Shown: positions 54,138 through 63,342, counted from the first letter of the stretch. The stretch: DNA of 64,000 bases from Pseudomonas sp. P818 (GCF_000418555.1 NZ_ATKM01000001.1:62001-126000); one strand, 5' to 3'. Program-made: numbers and translations. The notes: a model not told the origin generated them from the letters alone.

Positions 54138-55646
54138 TCACACCTGAGGGAAGCGGGCACGGCGCTCCAGGTCGTCGAGATCGATATGGTTGCGCATGTA
54201 CTGTTGGCTGGCGTCGACCCAGGGCTGGTGATCCCAGCTGGTCAGCTTGCCCTGGCTCAGCGCCTCGGCCACCAGTCGGCGGCGGCGCTGGCTGGCCAGG
54301 GTGGCGACGTGAATCGCCGGGATATCCCAGCGTTCGCGGGCCTCGGCCAGGAAACCGACGAGGATGTCCTTGTGCTCGCTGCAGTTGGCCAGGTTGCGGT
54401 GTTCTTGCGGGTCGCTGTCGAGGTTGAACAGCAGCAGCGGATCCTGCTCGGAATAGACGAACTTCCATGGGCCGCGGCGAATCATCATCAGCGGGCTGAG
54501 CGTGCCTTCGGCCATGTATTCGCCGAGCACTTCGTCATGCCCGCCCTCACCCTTGAGGTGCTGCAGCAGTGAGCGACCTTCCAGTTCCAGGCCCTGCTCG
54601 ACCTGGCCGCCGGCCAGTTCCACCAGGGTAGGCAGCAGATCGAGGGTGGAGACCGACTGGCTGACCCGATGCGCGGCGAAGCGCTTCGGTGCATGGACCA
54701 GCAGCGGCACGCGGGCGGACATCTCGAACCAGTGCATCTTGTACCAGAGGCCGCGCTCGCCGAGCATGTCGCCATGGTCGCCGGAGAAGACGATCAGGGT
54801 GTCTTCGGCCAGGCCGCATTCCTCCAGGGTCCCCAGCAGCTTGCCGATGTTGTCGTCGATATAGCTGCAGGCACCGAAGTAGGCGCGGCGGGCGTCGCGG
54901 ATCTTGTCCTCGGGCAGCGGCTTGTCCCACAGGTCGATGACCTTGAGCAGGCGCTGCGAGTGCGGATCCTGCTCACTCTGCTCGATGTGCTGACGTGGCA
55001 TGGGGATGTCCACGCCCTCGTAGCGATCCCAGTATTCGCGGGGAATGGTGTAGGGGTCGTGCGGGTGGGTCATCGACACGGTCAGGCAGAACGGCTGCTC
55101 CGGCGTCAGGCGCACGTGGTCATAGAGATACTGGCGCGCCTTGAACACCACCTCCTCGTCGAAATCCAGTTGATTGCTGCGCACGCAGGGGCCGGCCTGC
55201 AGCACCGAGGACATGTTGTGGTACCAGCTGGCGCGTACGTCCGGCTCGTCCCAGTTCACCGCCCAGCCGTAGTCGGCCGGGTAGATGTCGCTGGTCAGGC
55301 GCTCCTCATAGCCGTGCAACTGATCCGGGCCGCAGAAGTGCATCTTGCCCGACAGTGCCGTGCGATAGCCGAGGCGGCGCAGGTAGTGGGCGTAGGTGGG
55401 TACGTCGGCGGGGAAGTCGGCGGCGTTGTCGTAGGCGCCGATCTGCGATGGCAGCCGGCCGCTGACCAGGGTGAAGCGCGACGGCGCGCAGAGCGGGCTG
55501 TTGCAGTAGGCCGAGTCGAACACCACGGCCTGCTCGGCCAGCTTCATCAGGTGGGGCATCTGCACCGGCGAGGCGGCATCGTGCAGCGGCAGGATCGGCG
55601 CGGCCATCTGGTCGGCCATGATGAAGAGGATGTTCGGGCGCTTCAT
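54138..55646 (-). CDS. betC: Choline-sulfatase BetC
   Basis: A 502-residue sulfatase that hydrolyses choline-O-sulfate to choline and sulfate. It begins MKRPNILFIMADQMAAPILP; the formylglycine site is CAPSRFTLVSGR (Cys at about residue 54), followed by metal ligands in IVFSGDHGDMLGERGLW. The C-terminus (HQPWVDASQQYMRNHIDLDD) is typical of BetC. ATG 55646 is chosen over a longer frame. It is divergent from the LysR gene at 55760, its likely regulator. Confidence 0.95.
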   Translation of the reverse strand: MKRPNILFIMADQMAAPILPLHDAASPVQMPHLMKLAEQAVVFDSAYCNSPLCAPSRFTLVSGRLPSQIGAYDNAADFPADVPTYAHYLRRLGYRTALSGKMHFCGPDQLHGYEERLTSDIYPADYGWAVNWDEPDVRASWYHNMSSVLQAGPCVRSNQLDFDEEVVFKARQYLYDHVRLTPEQPFCLTVSMTHPHDPYTIPREYWDRYEGVDIPMPRQHIEQSEQDPHSQRLLKVIDLWDKPLPEDKIRDARRAYFGACSYIDDNIGKLLGTLEECGLAEDTLIVFSGDHGDMLGERGLWYKMHWFEMSARVPLLVHAPKRFAAHRVSQSVSTLDLLPTLVELAGGQVEQGLELEGRSLLQHLKGEGGHDEVLGEYMAEGTLSPLMMIRRGPWKFVYSEQDPLLLFNLDSDPQEHRNLANCSEHKDILVGFLAEARERWDIPAIHVATLASQRRRRLVAEALSQGKLTSWDHQPWVDASQQYMRNHIDLDDLERRARFPQV

Positions 55647-55759
55647 GGTGGCGGCTATTCCATATCGTTGATTTATGCGACAGTGCTGGCGCCATGATTC
55701 CGGTAGAACGTCAGCAGGGTAAACCCGGCTGCGACACATGCCTCGGATAAGCAGAGCTT

Positions 55760-56680
55760 ATGTTCAAAGCCATCGATGGGTTGTCGCTCGACGCGCTGCG
55801 GGTGTTCGAGTCGGCGGCGCGCCAGCTCAGTTTCACCGCCGCTGCCAGCGAACTGGGCAGCAGCCAGCCGGCCATCAGCCAGCAGATCAAACGCCTCGAG
55901 CAGCAACTGGCCACGCGCCTGTTCGACCGCGTCTATCGCGGCATCGCCCTGACCGAGGCCGGTGAGCTGCTGCTGGCTCATGTGCAGGAAGGGCTGGCGA
56001 GTCTCGATGCCGGGCTCGTCGCCGTTACCGCGCGTCAGCAGCATGAGGTGCTGCAGGTGGCCACCGACTTCGCCTTCGCCGCCTACTGGCTGATGCCGCG
56101 TCTGCAGCGCTTCAATCGCCTGTACCCGGAGGTGGACGTCAGCCTGATCACCAGCGAGCGCGACCCGGCCACGGTGCCCAGTGACATCGACGTGGCGATC
56201 CGCTTCGGCGATGGCCGTTTCAAGCATGGCGAGGCGCATCTGCTGTTTCGTGAAGAGGTGTTCCCGGTGTGCAGCCCGCGTCTGCTCGGCGAGCGTCAGC
56301 CGCCGCTGCCGGCTCAGGTGCTGACCGAGCTGCCACTGTTGCACCTGCGGCCTGAACACCGTTCGCGCTGGTTCGACTGGGAGGGCTTGTTCCGCGCCCT
56401 CGGCATCGCCCGCCTGCCGACGCCCGGTGCCCTGCGCTTCGACAACTACACCCTGCTGATCCAGGCCGCCATCGCCGGGCAAGGCGTGGCCATCGGCTGG
56501 CGCCATCTGGTGGATGAACTTCTCGCGCAGGGATTGCTCTGTCGTCTGGGCGAGGCCGAAGCGCACTCGGCGCTTGGCTACTACCTGGTACTGCCCGAGC
56601 GCAAGCGCCGCCAGCGCCTGAGCGCGCGTTTCGTCGACTGGTTGCAGGCCGAACTGGATTCGCCAGCGGCGACCGTTTAA
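55760..56680 (+). CDS. LysR-type regulator of choline-sulfate use
   Basis: A 306-residue LysR protein with an N-terminal helix-turn-helix (LRVFESAARQLSFTAAASEL, then GSSQPAISQQIKRLEQQL) and a C-terminal ligand-binding domain. It is divergent from betC across 113 bases, the usual place for the choline-sulfate regulator; homologues next to betC have that annotation. The ligand is presumably choline-sulfate or choline. Confidence 0.9.
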   Translation: MFKAIDGLSLDALRVFESAARQLSFTAAASELGSSQPAISQQIKRLEQQLATRLFDRVYRGIALTEAGELLLAHVQEGLASLDAGLVAVTARQQHEVLQVATDFAFAAYWLMPRLQRFNRLYPEVDVSLITSERDPATVPSDIDVAIRFGDGRFKHGEAHLLFREEVFPVCSPRLLGERQPPLPAQVLTELPLLHLRPEHRSRWFDWEGLFRALGIARLPTPGALRFDNYTLLIQAAIAGQGVAIGWRHLVDELLAQGLLCRLGEAEAHSALGYYLVLPERKRRQRLSARFVDWLQAELDSPAATV

Positions 56681-56791
56681 CCGGGCCATACTGCAATAGC
56701 GGGCGCCGAGTCCCTATACTGAGCGCCGCCGCACACCGCCATCGTGCGAAATGTGCTTGCGGCCCCTCCACTCCAACCGGTGAGCTGAACC

Positions 56792-57694
56792 GTGAAACTC
56801 CGTCATTCGATTTTGGGCCTGCTGCTGTGCGGTAGCCTTGTTGTTTCGAACCTCCAGGCCGCGCCGGCCCAGCCCAAGCAGGAGCTGGCCGCCGGTAGTG
56901 CATTGCTGATCGATCTGAAAACCGGCCAGGAGCTGTATTCCAGCAACCCGGACCTGCGCCTGCCGGTCGCCTCGGTCACCAAACTGATGACCGCCATGGT
57001 GGTGCTCGACGCCAAGCTGCCGCTGGACGAGGTATTGCCGATCACCATCCGTGACACCAAGGAAATGCAGGGCGTGTTCTCCCGCGTGCGCATTGGCAGC
57101 GAGATCAGCCGGCGCGACATGCTGCACCTGGCGCTGATGTCCTCGGAGAACCGTGCCGCCGCCAGCCTCGCGCACCATTATCCGGGCGGCCACGCGGCCT
57201 TTGTCGCGGCGATGAACGCCAAGGCCAGGGCGCTGGGCATGCACAACAGCCACTTCGTCGAACCCACCGGCCTGTCCGAACAGAACGTAGCCACCGCCCG
57301 TGATCTGGCGCTGATGGTCAAGGCGGCCAACCAGTACCCGCTGATCCACCAGTTCAGCACCGATTCCGAAGCCACCGTGGCCTTCCGCAAGCCCAATTAC
57401 ACCCTGGGCTTTCGCAATACCAATGCGCTGGTGCGCAAGGCCGACTGGAACATCAACCTGAGCAAGACCGGCTTCACCAACGCCGCCGGTCGCTGTCTGG
57501 TAATGGCCACCACCATCGCCAACCGTCCGGTGGCTTTCGTGGTGCTCGGCGCCTTCGGCAAGTACACCCATATGGCCGACGCCAACCGCCTCAAACGCTG
57601 GATGGAGACTGGCAAGGTCACCCCGGTGCCGGCCGCCGCACTCAGCTACAAGCAGCAGAAGCTGGCCGAGTGGAGCCTGCAGGCCGCGCAATGA
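56792..57694 (+). CDS. pbpG: D-alanyl-D-alanine endopeptidase (PBP7)
   Basis: A 300-residue low-molecular-weight penicillin-binding protein with a signal peptide ([20 protein letters not shown]). The serine-peptidase motifs are SVTK (SxxK), SEN (SxN) and KTG. It cuts D-Ala-DAP crosslinks in peptidoglycan. GTG start at 56792. A terminator follows at once. Confidence 0.95.
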   Translation: MKLRHSILGLLLCGSLVVSNLQAAPAQPKQELAAGSALLIDLKTGQELYSSNPDLRLPVASVTKLMTAMVVLDAKLPLDEVLPITIRDTKEMQGVFSRVRIGSEISRRDMLHLALMSSENRAAASLAHHYPGGHAAFVAAMNAKARALGMHNSHFVEPTGLSEQNVATARDLALMVKAANQYPLIHQFSTDSEATVAFRKPNYTLGFRNTNALVRKADWNINLSKTGFTNAAGRCLVMATTIANRPVAFVVLGAFGKYTHMADANRLKRWMETGKVTPVPAAALSYKQQKLAEWSLQAAQ

Positions 57695-57710
57695 CCTGGC
57701 GCTGATGCAG

Positions 57711-57740
57711 AAAAGGGCGACTCGGTGAGTCGCCCTTTTT
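57711..57740 (+). terminator. Intrinsic terminator after pbpG
   Basis: AAAAGGGCGACTC-GGT-GAGTCGCCCTTTTT: a perfect stem with flanking A and T tracts, so it may work in both directions. Confidence 0.93.
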
Positions 57741-57754
57741 CGTTGTGCCGTCGT

Positions 57755-57812
57755 GTAGCCCGGATGCAATCCGGGGAAACAGTCACAAGGCCCCGGATTG
57801 CATCCGGGCTAC
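57755..57812. repeat. REP palindrome between pbpG and the LysR gene
   Basis: GTAGCCCGGATGCAATCCGG faces CCGGATTGCATCCGGGCTAC, a perfect 20-base inverted match. Confidence 0.9.
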
Positions 57813-57838
57813 GGTCAATCTTCCTCAGTCGTGGTGCG

Positions 57839-58732
57839 TCAGCGCGGGCAGCCCAGCCGTTCGCTGAGGAAATCGAGAAAACAGGTGATGCGCGACGCCA
57901 GCGCGGTGTTGCGGTAGTACACCGCGTTGATTGGCTGGCGCACCTCCACCCGTTGCTCGGCCAGCACCTCCACCAGTGCGCCGCTGGCGCGAGCGGTATC
58001 GGTCATGAAATCCGACAGGCACACCAGCCCCTCGCCGGCCAGGGCCAGCGCGAGAACGGTATCGCCGCTGGAGGCGCGCAGGCTTGGAGTGATGCGCCAG
58101 CGCTCGCCGAGCGCATGCCGCAGAGGCCATTCATTGAGGCTGTCAGGCTCGGTGAAACCGATCAGGCTGTGTCCTGACAGGTCTTCGGTGCGTGCCGGCG
58201 TACCATGCCGGCGCAGGTACTCGGGGCTGGCCAGCACGCGCCGATAGCTATGACACAGGGGCCGCGCGTGCAGGCTGGAGTCCGGCAGATGACCGATGCG
58301 GATGGCCAGGTCTGTGCGTCGTTCCAGTAGGTCGATGATGCGGTCGTCGCTGTTCAGTTCCAGCTCGATCTGCGGATAAAGCGCGCGAAATTCGCCGATC
58401 AGCGGCACGATCGCATGCAGCATGAAGGGCGAGGCGGTGTTTATGCGCAAGCGCCCTGCCGGTGCCTGGCGACGCAGGGTCATCTGCTCCTCGGCTTCCT
58501 CGACGCTGGCGAGGATGCGCCGCGCCTGAGCCAGGAACACCTCGCCCTCTTCGGTCAGCTCCAGGCGTCGCGTGGTGCGGCGCAGCAGGGTAACGCCGAG
58601 CTTTTCCTCCAGGCGACTCAGTGCGCGGCTGACACCCGAGGCGGTTTGTTCCAGCTGCTCGGCCGCGGCGCTGATCGAACCGCTGTCGACCACGCTGACG
58701 AAGGCGAGCATTTCTTCCAGGCTGGTTTTCAT
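57839..58732 (-). CDS. LysR-family regulator beside dkgB (YafC-like)
   Basis: A 297-residue LysR protein: helix-turn-helix at about residues 5-65 (FVSVVDSGSISAAAEQLEQT, SGVSRALSRLEEKLG) and substrate domain (GRLRINTASPFMLHAIVPLI). It is divergent from the aldo/keto reductase gene, the same layout as yafC-dkgB in E. coli, so it probably regulates that gene. The 198-base gap between them should hold its operator. Confidence 0.88.
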   Translation of the reverse strand: MKTSLEEMLAFVSVVDSGSISAAAEQLEQTASGVSRALSRLEEKLGVTLLRRTTRRLELTEEGEVFLAQARRILASVEEAEEQMTLRRQAPAGRLRINTASPFMLHAIVPLIGEFRALYPQIELELNSDDRIIDLLERRTDLAIRIGHLPDSSLHARPLCHSYRRVLASPEYLRRHGTPARTEDLSGHSLIGFTEPDSLNEWPLRHALGERWRITPSLRASSGDTVLALALAGEGLVCLSDFMTDTARASGALVEVLAEQRVEVRQPINAVYYRNTALASRITCFLDFLSERLGCPR

Positions 58733-58930
58733 TGTTGATCTTCAGTCAAAGGTGTTTGCGGAGTTTCCGGCTTTTTCCGCAGGAGTCTGGCGCGGATACT
58801 GCGCCATCTCAACCCCGCGCGCCGCCAGGCAAGGTTCTGCAACTTTTGCGTGATCGATGGTGCCGAATCTTTCGATACCCGTTGCGCCCCGATGCGCGGC
58901 CGGCGTTTCCCGATCTATGAGGAGCTTCTC

Positions 58931-59734
58931 ATGAAATTCATTCCCCCCTTCGGCCTCGGCACCTTCCGTCTCAAGGATCGGGTCGCCGTCGACTCGGTAC
59001 GCACCGGTCTCGAATTGGGCTACCGGCATATCGACACGGCGCAGATCTACGGCAACGAGGCCGAGGTCGGCTAGGCCATTGCCGACAGCGGCGTGGCGCG
59101 TGACGAGCTGTTCGTCACTACCAAGGTGTGGACCGAGAACCTCGGCAGTGGCCGGGTGCTTCCCAGCCTGCGCGAGAGCCTGCAGCGCCTGGGCCTGGAG
59201 CGTGTCGACCTGACCCTGATCCACTGGCCGTCGCCGAATGACGAGATTCCCGTGGCGCAGTATCTGGGCGAGCTGCTCGAGGCCAAGCGCCAGGGTTTGA
59301 CCGCGGCCATCGGTGTGTCCAACTTCACCATCGCCCATTTGCGCCAGGCCATCGAAGCCGTGGGCGTGGACGAGATCGCCACCAACCAGGTGGAAATCCA
59401 TCCGCTGCTGCAGAATCGCAAGCTGGTGGCGTTCGCCCGGCAGCAGGGTATTCATCTGACCGCCTACATGCCGCTGGCCTACGGCAAGGTGCTGGCCGAA
59501 CCGGAGATCCAGCGCATCGCCGCCGCCCATGGCGCCAGCCCGGCACAGGTTGCCCTGGCCTGGTCGCTGCAGCAGGGCTATACGGTGATCCCCTCCTCGA
59601 CCAAGCGCGAGAACCTGGCCGCCAACCTGGCCGCTGCCGAGCTGCGTCTGAGCACCGAGGACATGGCTGCCATCGAAACGCTGGATCGTGGTGAGCGCGT
59701 TGCCAACCCAGGCTTTGCGCCGCGCTGGGATTGA
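58931..59734 (+). pseudogene. dkgB: Aldo/keto reductase (DkgB-like) interrupted by an in-frame amber codon
   Basis: ATG 58931 starts [20 protein letters not shown], a DkgB-type N-terminus. The frame reads [18 protein letters not shown], then TAG at codon 48 (59072-59074), then continues in the same frame as [19 protein letters not shown] to a normal end at 59734. With the amber read as an amino acid, the protein is the usual 267 residues. Homologues have Gln here (EVGQAI), so a single CAG-to-TAG change explains it. The catalytic Asp and Tyr precede the stop and the Lys and His follow it, so no active fragment is expected. Everything else in the frame looks intact, suggesting a recent mutation. 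Confidence 0.9.
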
Positions 59735-59769
59735 GCCGTTGGTTTTGGTGCGCAGGCCTGGCCACGAAT

Positions 59770-59793
59770 GTGTGGGAGGGGCTTTAGCCGCGA
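59770..59793 (+). repeat. Single REP unit
   Basis: GTGTGGGAGGGGCTTTAGCC, then GCGA: one half of the REP type seen at 40581-40640, without its partner. Confidence 0.65.
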
Positions 59794-59802
59794 CTCTGGG
59801 CG

Positions 59803-60546
59803 CTATCGGCCGCCAGCTATATCGATCAGTGCACCGGTGGTGTAGCTGGCCTTGTCATCGAGCAGCCAGATGATCGCTTCCGCGACTTCCTCGGCACGCC
59901 CGGCGCGCCCCAGTGGCGTGGTTCTGCCGAGGCGCTCGGCGCGGTCCGGCTGGCCGCCACTGGCGTGGATCTCGGTATCGATCAGCCCCGGCCGCACGGC
60001 GTTGACCCGCACGCCCTCGCCGCCCAGCTCCTTGGCCAGGCCGCGGGTCAGCACGTCCATGGCGCCTTTCGCCCCGGCATAGTCGACGTACTCGAACGGT
60101 GCGCCAAGGCTGGCGGCAACCGACGACACCAGCACCATCGAGCCACCCTCGCCGCCTCGGCTGCGGGCCATGCGCCGGGCTCCTTCGCGAGCAGTCAGGT
60201 AGCTGCCCAGCACATTGACCTCGAACATCCGTTGCAGGCGCTCGCCGCTCATCTCCAGCAGCGGCAGGGGCGGCGCGACGATGCCGGCATTGACCACCAG
60301 ACCGTGCAGCGGGCCGAACTTGTCCATGGCCGCGAACAGGCGCTGCACATCCTCTTCGACTGCGACATCGCCCGGCAGGGCGACGGCTTGGCCACCCATG
60401 GCCTCGATCTGCGCCACCACCTCATCGGCGGCGGCGCGGTCGCTGCGATAGTTCACTCCGACCGTCCAGCCACCGGCTGCGGCCAGCAGGGCCGTGGCGC
60501 GGCCGATGCCACGACTAGCACCGGTGATCAGCAGGTTCTTGCTCAT
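59803..60546 (-). CDS. Short-chain dehydrogenase/reductase
   Basis: A 247-residue classical SDR. The cofactor motif is ITGASRGIGRATAL (TGxxxGxG), NAG appears in VVNAGIVAPP, and the catalytic Ser and YxxxK are in VLVSSVAASLG and VDYAGAKGAMD. An Arg (NYRSDR) after the second strand suggests NADP(H). The substrate is unknown. It converges on dkgB, so the two are not co-transcribed. Confidence 0.9.
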   Translation of the reverse strand: MSKNLLITGASRGIGRATALLAAAGGWTVGVNYRSDRAAADEVVAQIEAMGGQAVALPGDVAVEEDVQRLFAAMDKFGPLHGLVVNAGIVAPPLPLLEMSGERLQRMFEVNVLGSYLTAREGARRMARSRGGEGGSMVLVSSVAASLGAPFEYVDYAGAKGAMDVLTRGLAKELGGEGVRVNAVRPGLIDTEIHASGGQPDRAERLGRTTPLGRAGRAEEVAEAIIWLLDDKASYTTGALIDIAGGR

Positions 60547-60578
60547 GGGGAGGTCTCCTGTTCGTTGTGGTCATCATG

Positions 60579-60655
60579 CGTAGGGTGGACGATGCGTCAC
60601 CCGTCCACCACCTGACGAGTCCAATGGTGGACAAAAAAGCGTTGTCCACCCTACG
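60579..60655. repeat. Inverted repeat upstream of the second sulP gene
   Basis: CGTAGGGTGGAC faces GTCCACCCTACG with perfect complementarity; a nested GTCCACC/GGTGGAC pair lies inside. It is 95 bases before sulP and could fold the leader mRNA. Confidence 0.75.
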
Positions 60656-60749
60656 GCAGGGGCTCGTCAGTAACCAGTGGGCAGGACGGGTGGCCGCTAG
60701 TGGACTCGGGGGTTACCATGCGCGCCCTTCTAGCGACCCGCACCTGCTC

Positions 60750-62186
60750 ATGAAACCTGCAAGCTTGCGCGCCGACCTGCTGGCCGGCCTGACCTCGTCC
60801 TTCGCCCTGGTGCCCGAGTGCATCGCCTTCGCCCTGGTGGCCCAGCTCAACCCGCTGATGGGCCTGTACGGTGCCTTCATCATCTGCACCCTCACCGCCC
60901 TGTTCGGCGGCCGGCCGGGCATGATTTCCGGTGCGGCCGGCTCGATGGCGGTGGTGATCGTCGCCCTGGTGGTGCAGCACGGCGTGCAGTACCTGCTGGC
61001 CACGGTGCTGCTCGGCGGCCTGATCATGCTGGCGTTCGGCCTGCTGCGCCTGGGCAAGCTGATCCGCATGGTGCCGCACCCGGTGATGCTGGGCTTCGTC
61101 AACGGCCTGGCCATCATCATTGCCCTGGCCCAGCTCGAGCATTTCCAGCATGACGGCCACTGGCTGCACGGCAAGGCGCTGTACCTGATGCTCGGTCTGG
61201 TGGCGCTGACCATGCTCATCGTCTATCTACTACCGCGCCTGACCCGCGCGGTGCCGCCGGCCCTGGTGGCGATCCTCGGCATTGGCGCGCTGGTCTACCT
61301 GCTCGACCTGCCGACCCACACCCTGGGCGATATGGCGCAGATCGCCGGCGGCCTGCCGAGCCTGATGCTGCCGGATATCCCCTGGACCGTGGAAACCCTG
61401 GCCATCATCGCTCCCTACGCCGTGCTGATGGCCCTGGTCGGTCTGCTGGAAACCCTGCTGACGTTGAACCTCACCGACGAGATCACCGCCACGCGCGGCC
61501 ACCCGGATCGCGAATGCGTGGCGCTCGGTGTGGCCAACATGACCTCCGGCCTGATCGGCGGCATGGGCGGCTGCGCGATGATCGGCCAGACCGTGATCAA
61601 CCTCAGCTCAGGCGGGCGTGGTCGGGTCTCCGGCGTTGTCGCCGGGGTGATGATCCTGCTCTTCGTGCTGTTCCTCTCGCCGCTGATCGAACGCATCCCC
61701 CTGGCAGCACTGGTGGGTGTGATGTTCGTGGTGGCGCAGCAGACCTTTGCCTGGGGTTCGCTGCGCGTGGCCGGCAAGGTGCCGGCCAACGACGTGCTGG
61801 TGATAGTCGCCGTGACCGCCATCACCGTGGCCACCGACCTGGCCACCGCCGTGCTCTGCGGCATCGTCATTGCCGCGCTCAACTTCGCCTGGCAGCACGC
61901 CCGCGAACTCTATGCCGACAGCGATATACAGGCCGATGGCAGCAAGCTGTACCGCGCGCACGGCACGCTGTTCTTCGCCTCCTGCACCACCTTCCTAGCG
62001 CAGTTCGAGCCGGTCGACGACCCGCAGCAGGTGACCCTGGACTGCCGCCACCTGAGCTTCGTCGACTACTCGGCCATCGCCGCGCTGAAGACCCTGCGCG
62101 AGCGCTACGAACGCGCCGGCAAGCACCTGCGCGTGGTGCACCTGTCCGAGCGTTGCAAGCAGTTGCTCAAACGCGCGGGCGAATAG
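60750..62186 (+). CDS. SulP-family anion permease with STAS domain (2)
   Basis: A 478-residue SulP transporter starting MKPASLRADLLAGLTSSFAL. The signature region VPECIAFALVAQLNPLMGLY is followed by about ten hydrophobic segments and a C-terminal STAS domain at about 385-475 (GTLFFASCTTFLAQF, DYSAIAALKTL). It is only distantly related to the first SulP protein and lacks the sulfate-cluster context; it may move sulfate, bicarbonate or another anion. ATG 60750 follows the family start; the longer frame runs back through the repeat. Confidence 0.9.
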   Translation: MKPASLRADLLAGLTSSFALVPECIAFALVAQLNPLMGLYGAFIICTLTALFGGRPGMISGAAGSMAVVIVALVVQHGVQYLLATVLLGGLIMLAFGLLRLGKLIRMVPHPVMLGFVNGLAIIIALAQLEHFQHDGHWLHGKALYLMLGLVALTMLIVYLLPRLTRAVPPALVAILGIGALVYLLDLPTHTLGDMAQIAGGLPSLMLPDIPWTVETLAIIAPYAVLMALVGLLETLLTLNLTDEITATRGHPDRECVALGVANMTSGLIGGMGGCAMIGQTVINLSSGGRGRVSGVVAGVMILLFVLFLSPLIERIPLAALVGVMFVVAQQTFAWGSLRVAGKVPANDVLVIVAVTAITVATDLATAVLCGIVIAALNFAWQHARELYADSDIQADGSKLYRAHGTLFFASCTTFLAQFEPVDDPQQVTLDCRHLSFVDYSAIAALKTLRERYERAGKHLRVVHLSERCKQLLKRAGE

Positions 62187-62264
62187 GTCAGTAATGTGAC
62201 TGAGGGCCTTGCCTGTGACTAAGGCAGGCCGCGCGCTCACTCTTTAGCGAAGAGAACATTGTAG

Positions 62265-62303
62265 AGTCCCAAAAAGGGAACTATCGTTCCCATTTTGGGA
62301 CTT
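62265..62303. promoter_or_regulatory. Tandem palindromic operator upstream of the MNT/HEPN pair
   Basis: Two 13-bp palindromes, TCCCAAAAAGGGA (62267-62279) and TCCCATTTTGGGA (62288-62300), start exactly 21 bases apart, two helical turns, and together form a larger inverted repeat around TATC. It ends 13 bases before the start codon of a winged-helix protein, so autorepression is the natural reading. Confidence 0.8.
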
Positions 62304-62315
62304 GCCGGATCGCCA

Positions 62316-62918
62316 ATGCAAACTCTCTCATTAAGTGAAGCGCTGTTCACGGGCACCCAGCGCAAGGTGCTGGGGCTGCTTTACGGCAAGCCGCAGCAGA
62401 GCTTCTACGCCAATGAAATCGCCCGCCATGCGCAGGTCGGCAAAGGCAGCCTGATGCGCGAGCTGGAGCGTCTGCAACAGGTGGGTATCCTGAGCATGAC
62501 CCGTCAGGGCAACCAGACCCATTACCAGGCCAATCCGGACTGCCCGATCTATACCGAGCTGCTGGGCATCGTGCGCAAGACCTTCGGTATCGACGCGCCG
62601 CTACGTGAAGCGCTCACGCCGCTGGCCGGGCAACTGACGTGGGCGTTCGTCTATGGTTCGCTGGCCAAGGGCAGCGAACATGCCGGTAGCGATATCGACC
62701 TGATGCTGATTGGCGACGGCCTCAGCTATGCCGAGGTGATGGAGCGACTGCTGCCGGTCGAGGCGCAACTTGGGCGCACCATCAATCCGACGCTGTACAC
62801 TCCGCACGAGTGGCAAGCCAGGAAGGCCTCTGCCAACAGCTTCGTGCTGCGAGTGGTGCAACAGGACAAGATCGAGCTGATCGGCCACGATCCGGAGGGA
62901 ACCAAGCATGGGCAGTAA
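62316..62918 (+). CDS. Winged-helix/MNT nucleotidyltransferase fusion, antitoxin-like
   Basis: A 200-residue two-domain protein. Residues about 8-80 form a winged helix (GTQRKVLGLLYGKPQQSFY, EIARHAQVGKGSLMRELERL). Residues about 95-200 form a minimal nucleotidyltransferase (MNT) with the active-site motif YGSLAKGSEHAGSDIDLML (GSxxxG plus DxD). In type VII HEPN/MNT systems the MNT protein inactivates the HEPN toxin by AMP transfer. Here the DNA-binding domain is built in, so it probably also represses its own promoter through the palindromes. ATG 62316 used; the upstream TTG lies in the operator. Confidence 0.85.
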   Translation: MQTLSLSEALFTGTQRKVLGLLYGKPQQSFYANEIARHAQVGKGSLMRELERLQQVGILSMTRQGNQTHYQANPDCPIYTELLGIVRKTFGIDAPLREALTPLAGQLTWAFVYGSLAKGSEHAGSDIDLMLIGDGLSYAEVMERLLPVEAQLGRTINPTLYTPHEWQARKASANSFVLRVVQQDKIELIGHDPEGTKHGQ

Positions 62919-63342
62919 CGACAATCTGGACAACCTGGTGCGCACGGGCAACCTCAAGACCGAACCGCCAGATCGCAAGGAATGCGAAGGCCTGCTGCGT
63001 TCGGCCATCGACCGCCTGCAGGACGCCCACAACCCTGCGCTGTCATTCTCCAGCCGCTTCGACCTCGCCTACAACGCCGCACACGCACTGGCTCTGACTG
63101 CATTGCGCCTGCAGGGCTATCGTTCCGACCGCCGCTATCTGGTATTCCAGTGCCTGACGCACACGCTTGCCGTCAGCAAGGCGCAAGTTCGCCTGTTTGC
63201 GTTGTGCCATGAGCGGCGCAATCTGGCGGAATACGAAGGTTATATGGACGTGGATGAGAAGTTGCTGGATGAGTTGATTGCAGCGGCTGACGCGCTTTTG
63301 CCTGAGGTAGAAAAAGCCATGGAAGCGGCATGGCCCGCATGA
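62908..63342 (+). CDS. HEPN-domain protein, candidate toxin partner
   Basis: A 144-residue all-helical protein overlapping the MNT gene by 11 bases. The HEPN-like features are an internal HALALTALRLQGYRSDRRY region and the late motif HERRNLAEYEG (residues 101-111). That gives R104-x4-Y109, with Tyr where active HEPN RNases usually have His (Rx4-6H). It may be an RNase with a variant active site, or a non-catalytic substrate or regulatory subunit of the MNT protein. No other function is suggested by its neighbours. Confidence 0.78.
   Translation: MGSNDNLDNLVRTGNLKTEPPDRKECEGLLRSAIDRLQDAHNPALSFSSRFDLAYNAAHALALTALRLQGYRSDRRYLVFQCLTHTLAVSKAQVRLFALCHERRNLAEYEGYMDVDEKLLDELIAAADALLPEVEKAMEAAWPA

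Noticed and set aside
62316-63342. A phage or integron origin for the MNT/HEPN pair
   Set aside because: No integrase, attachment-site repeats or shift in base composition is visible around it.
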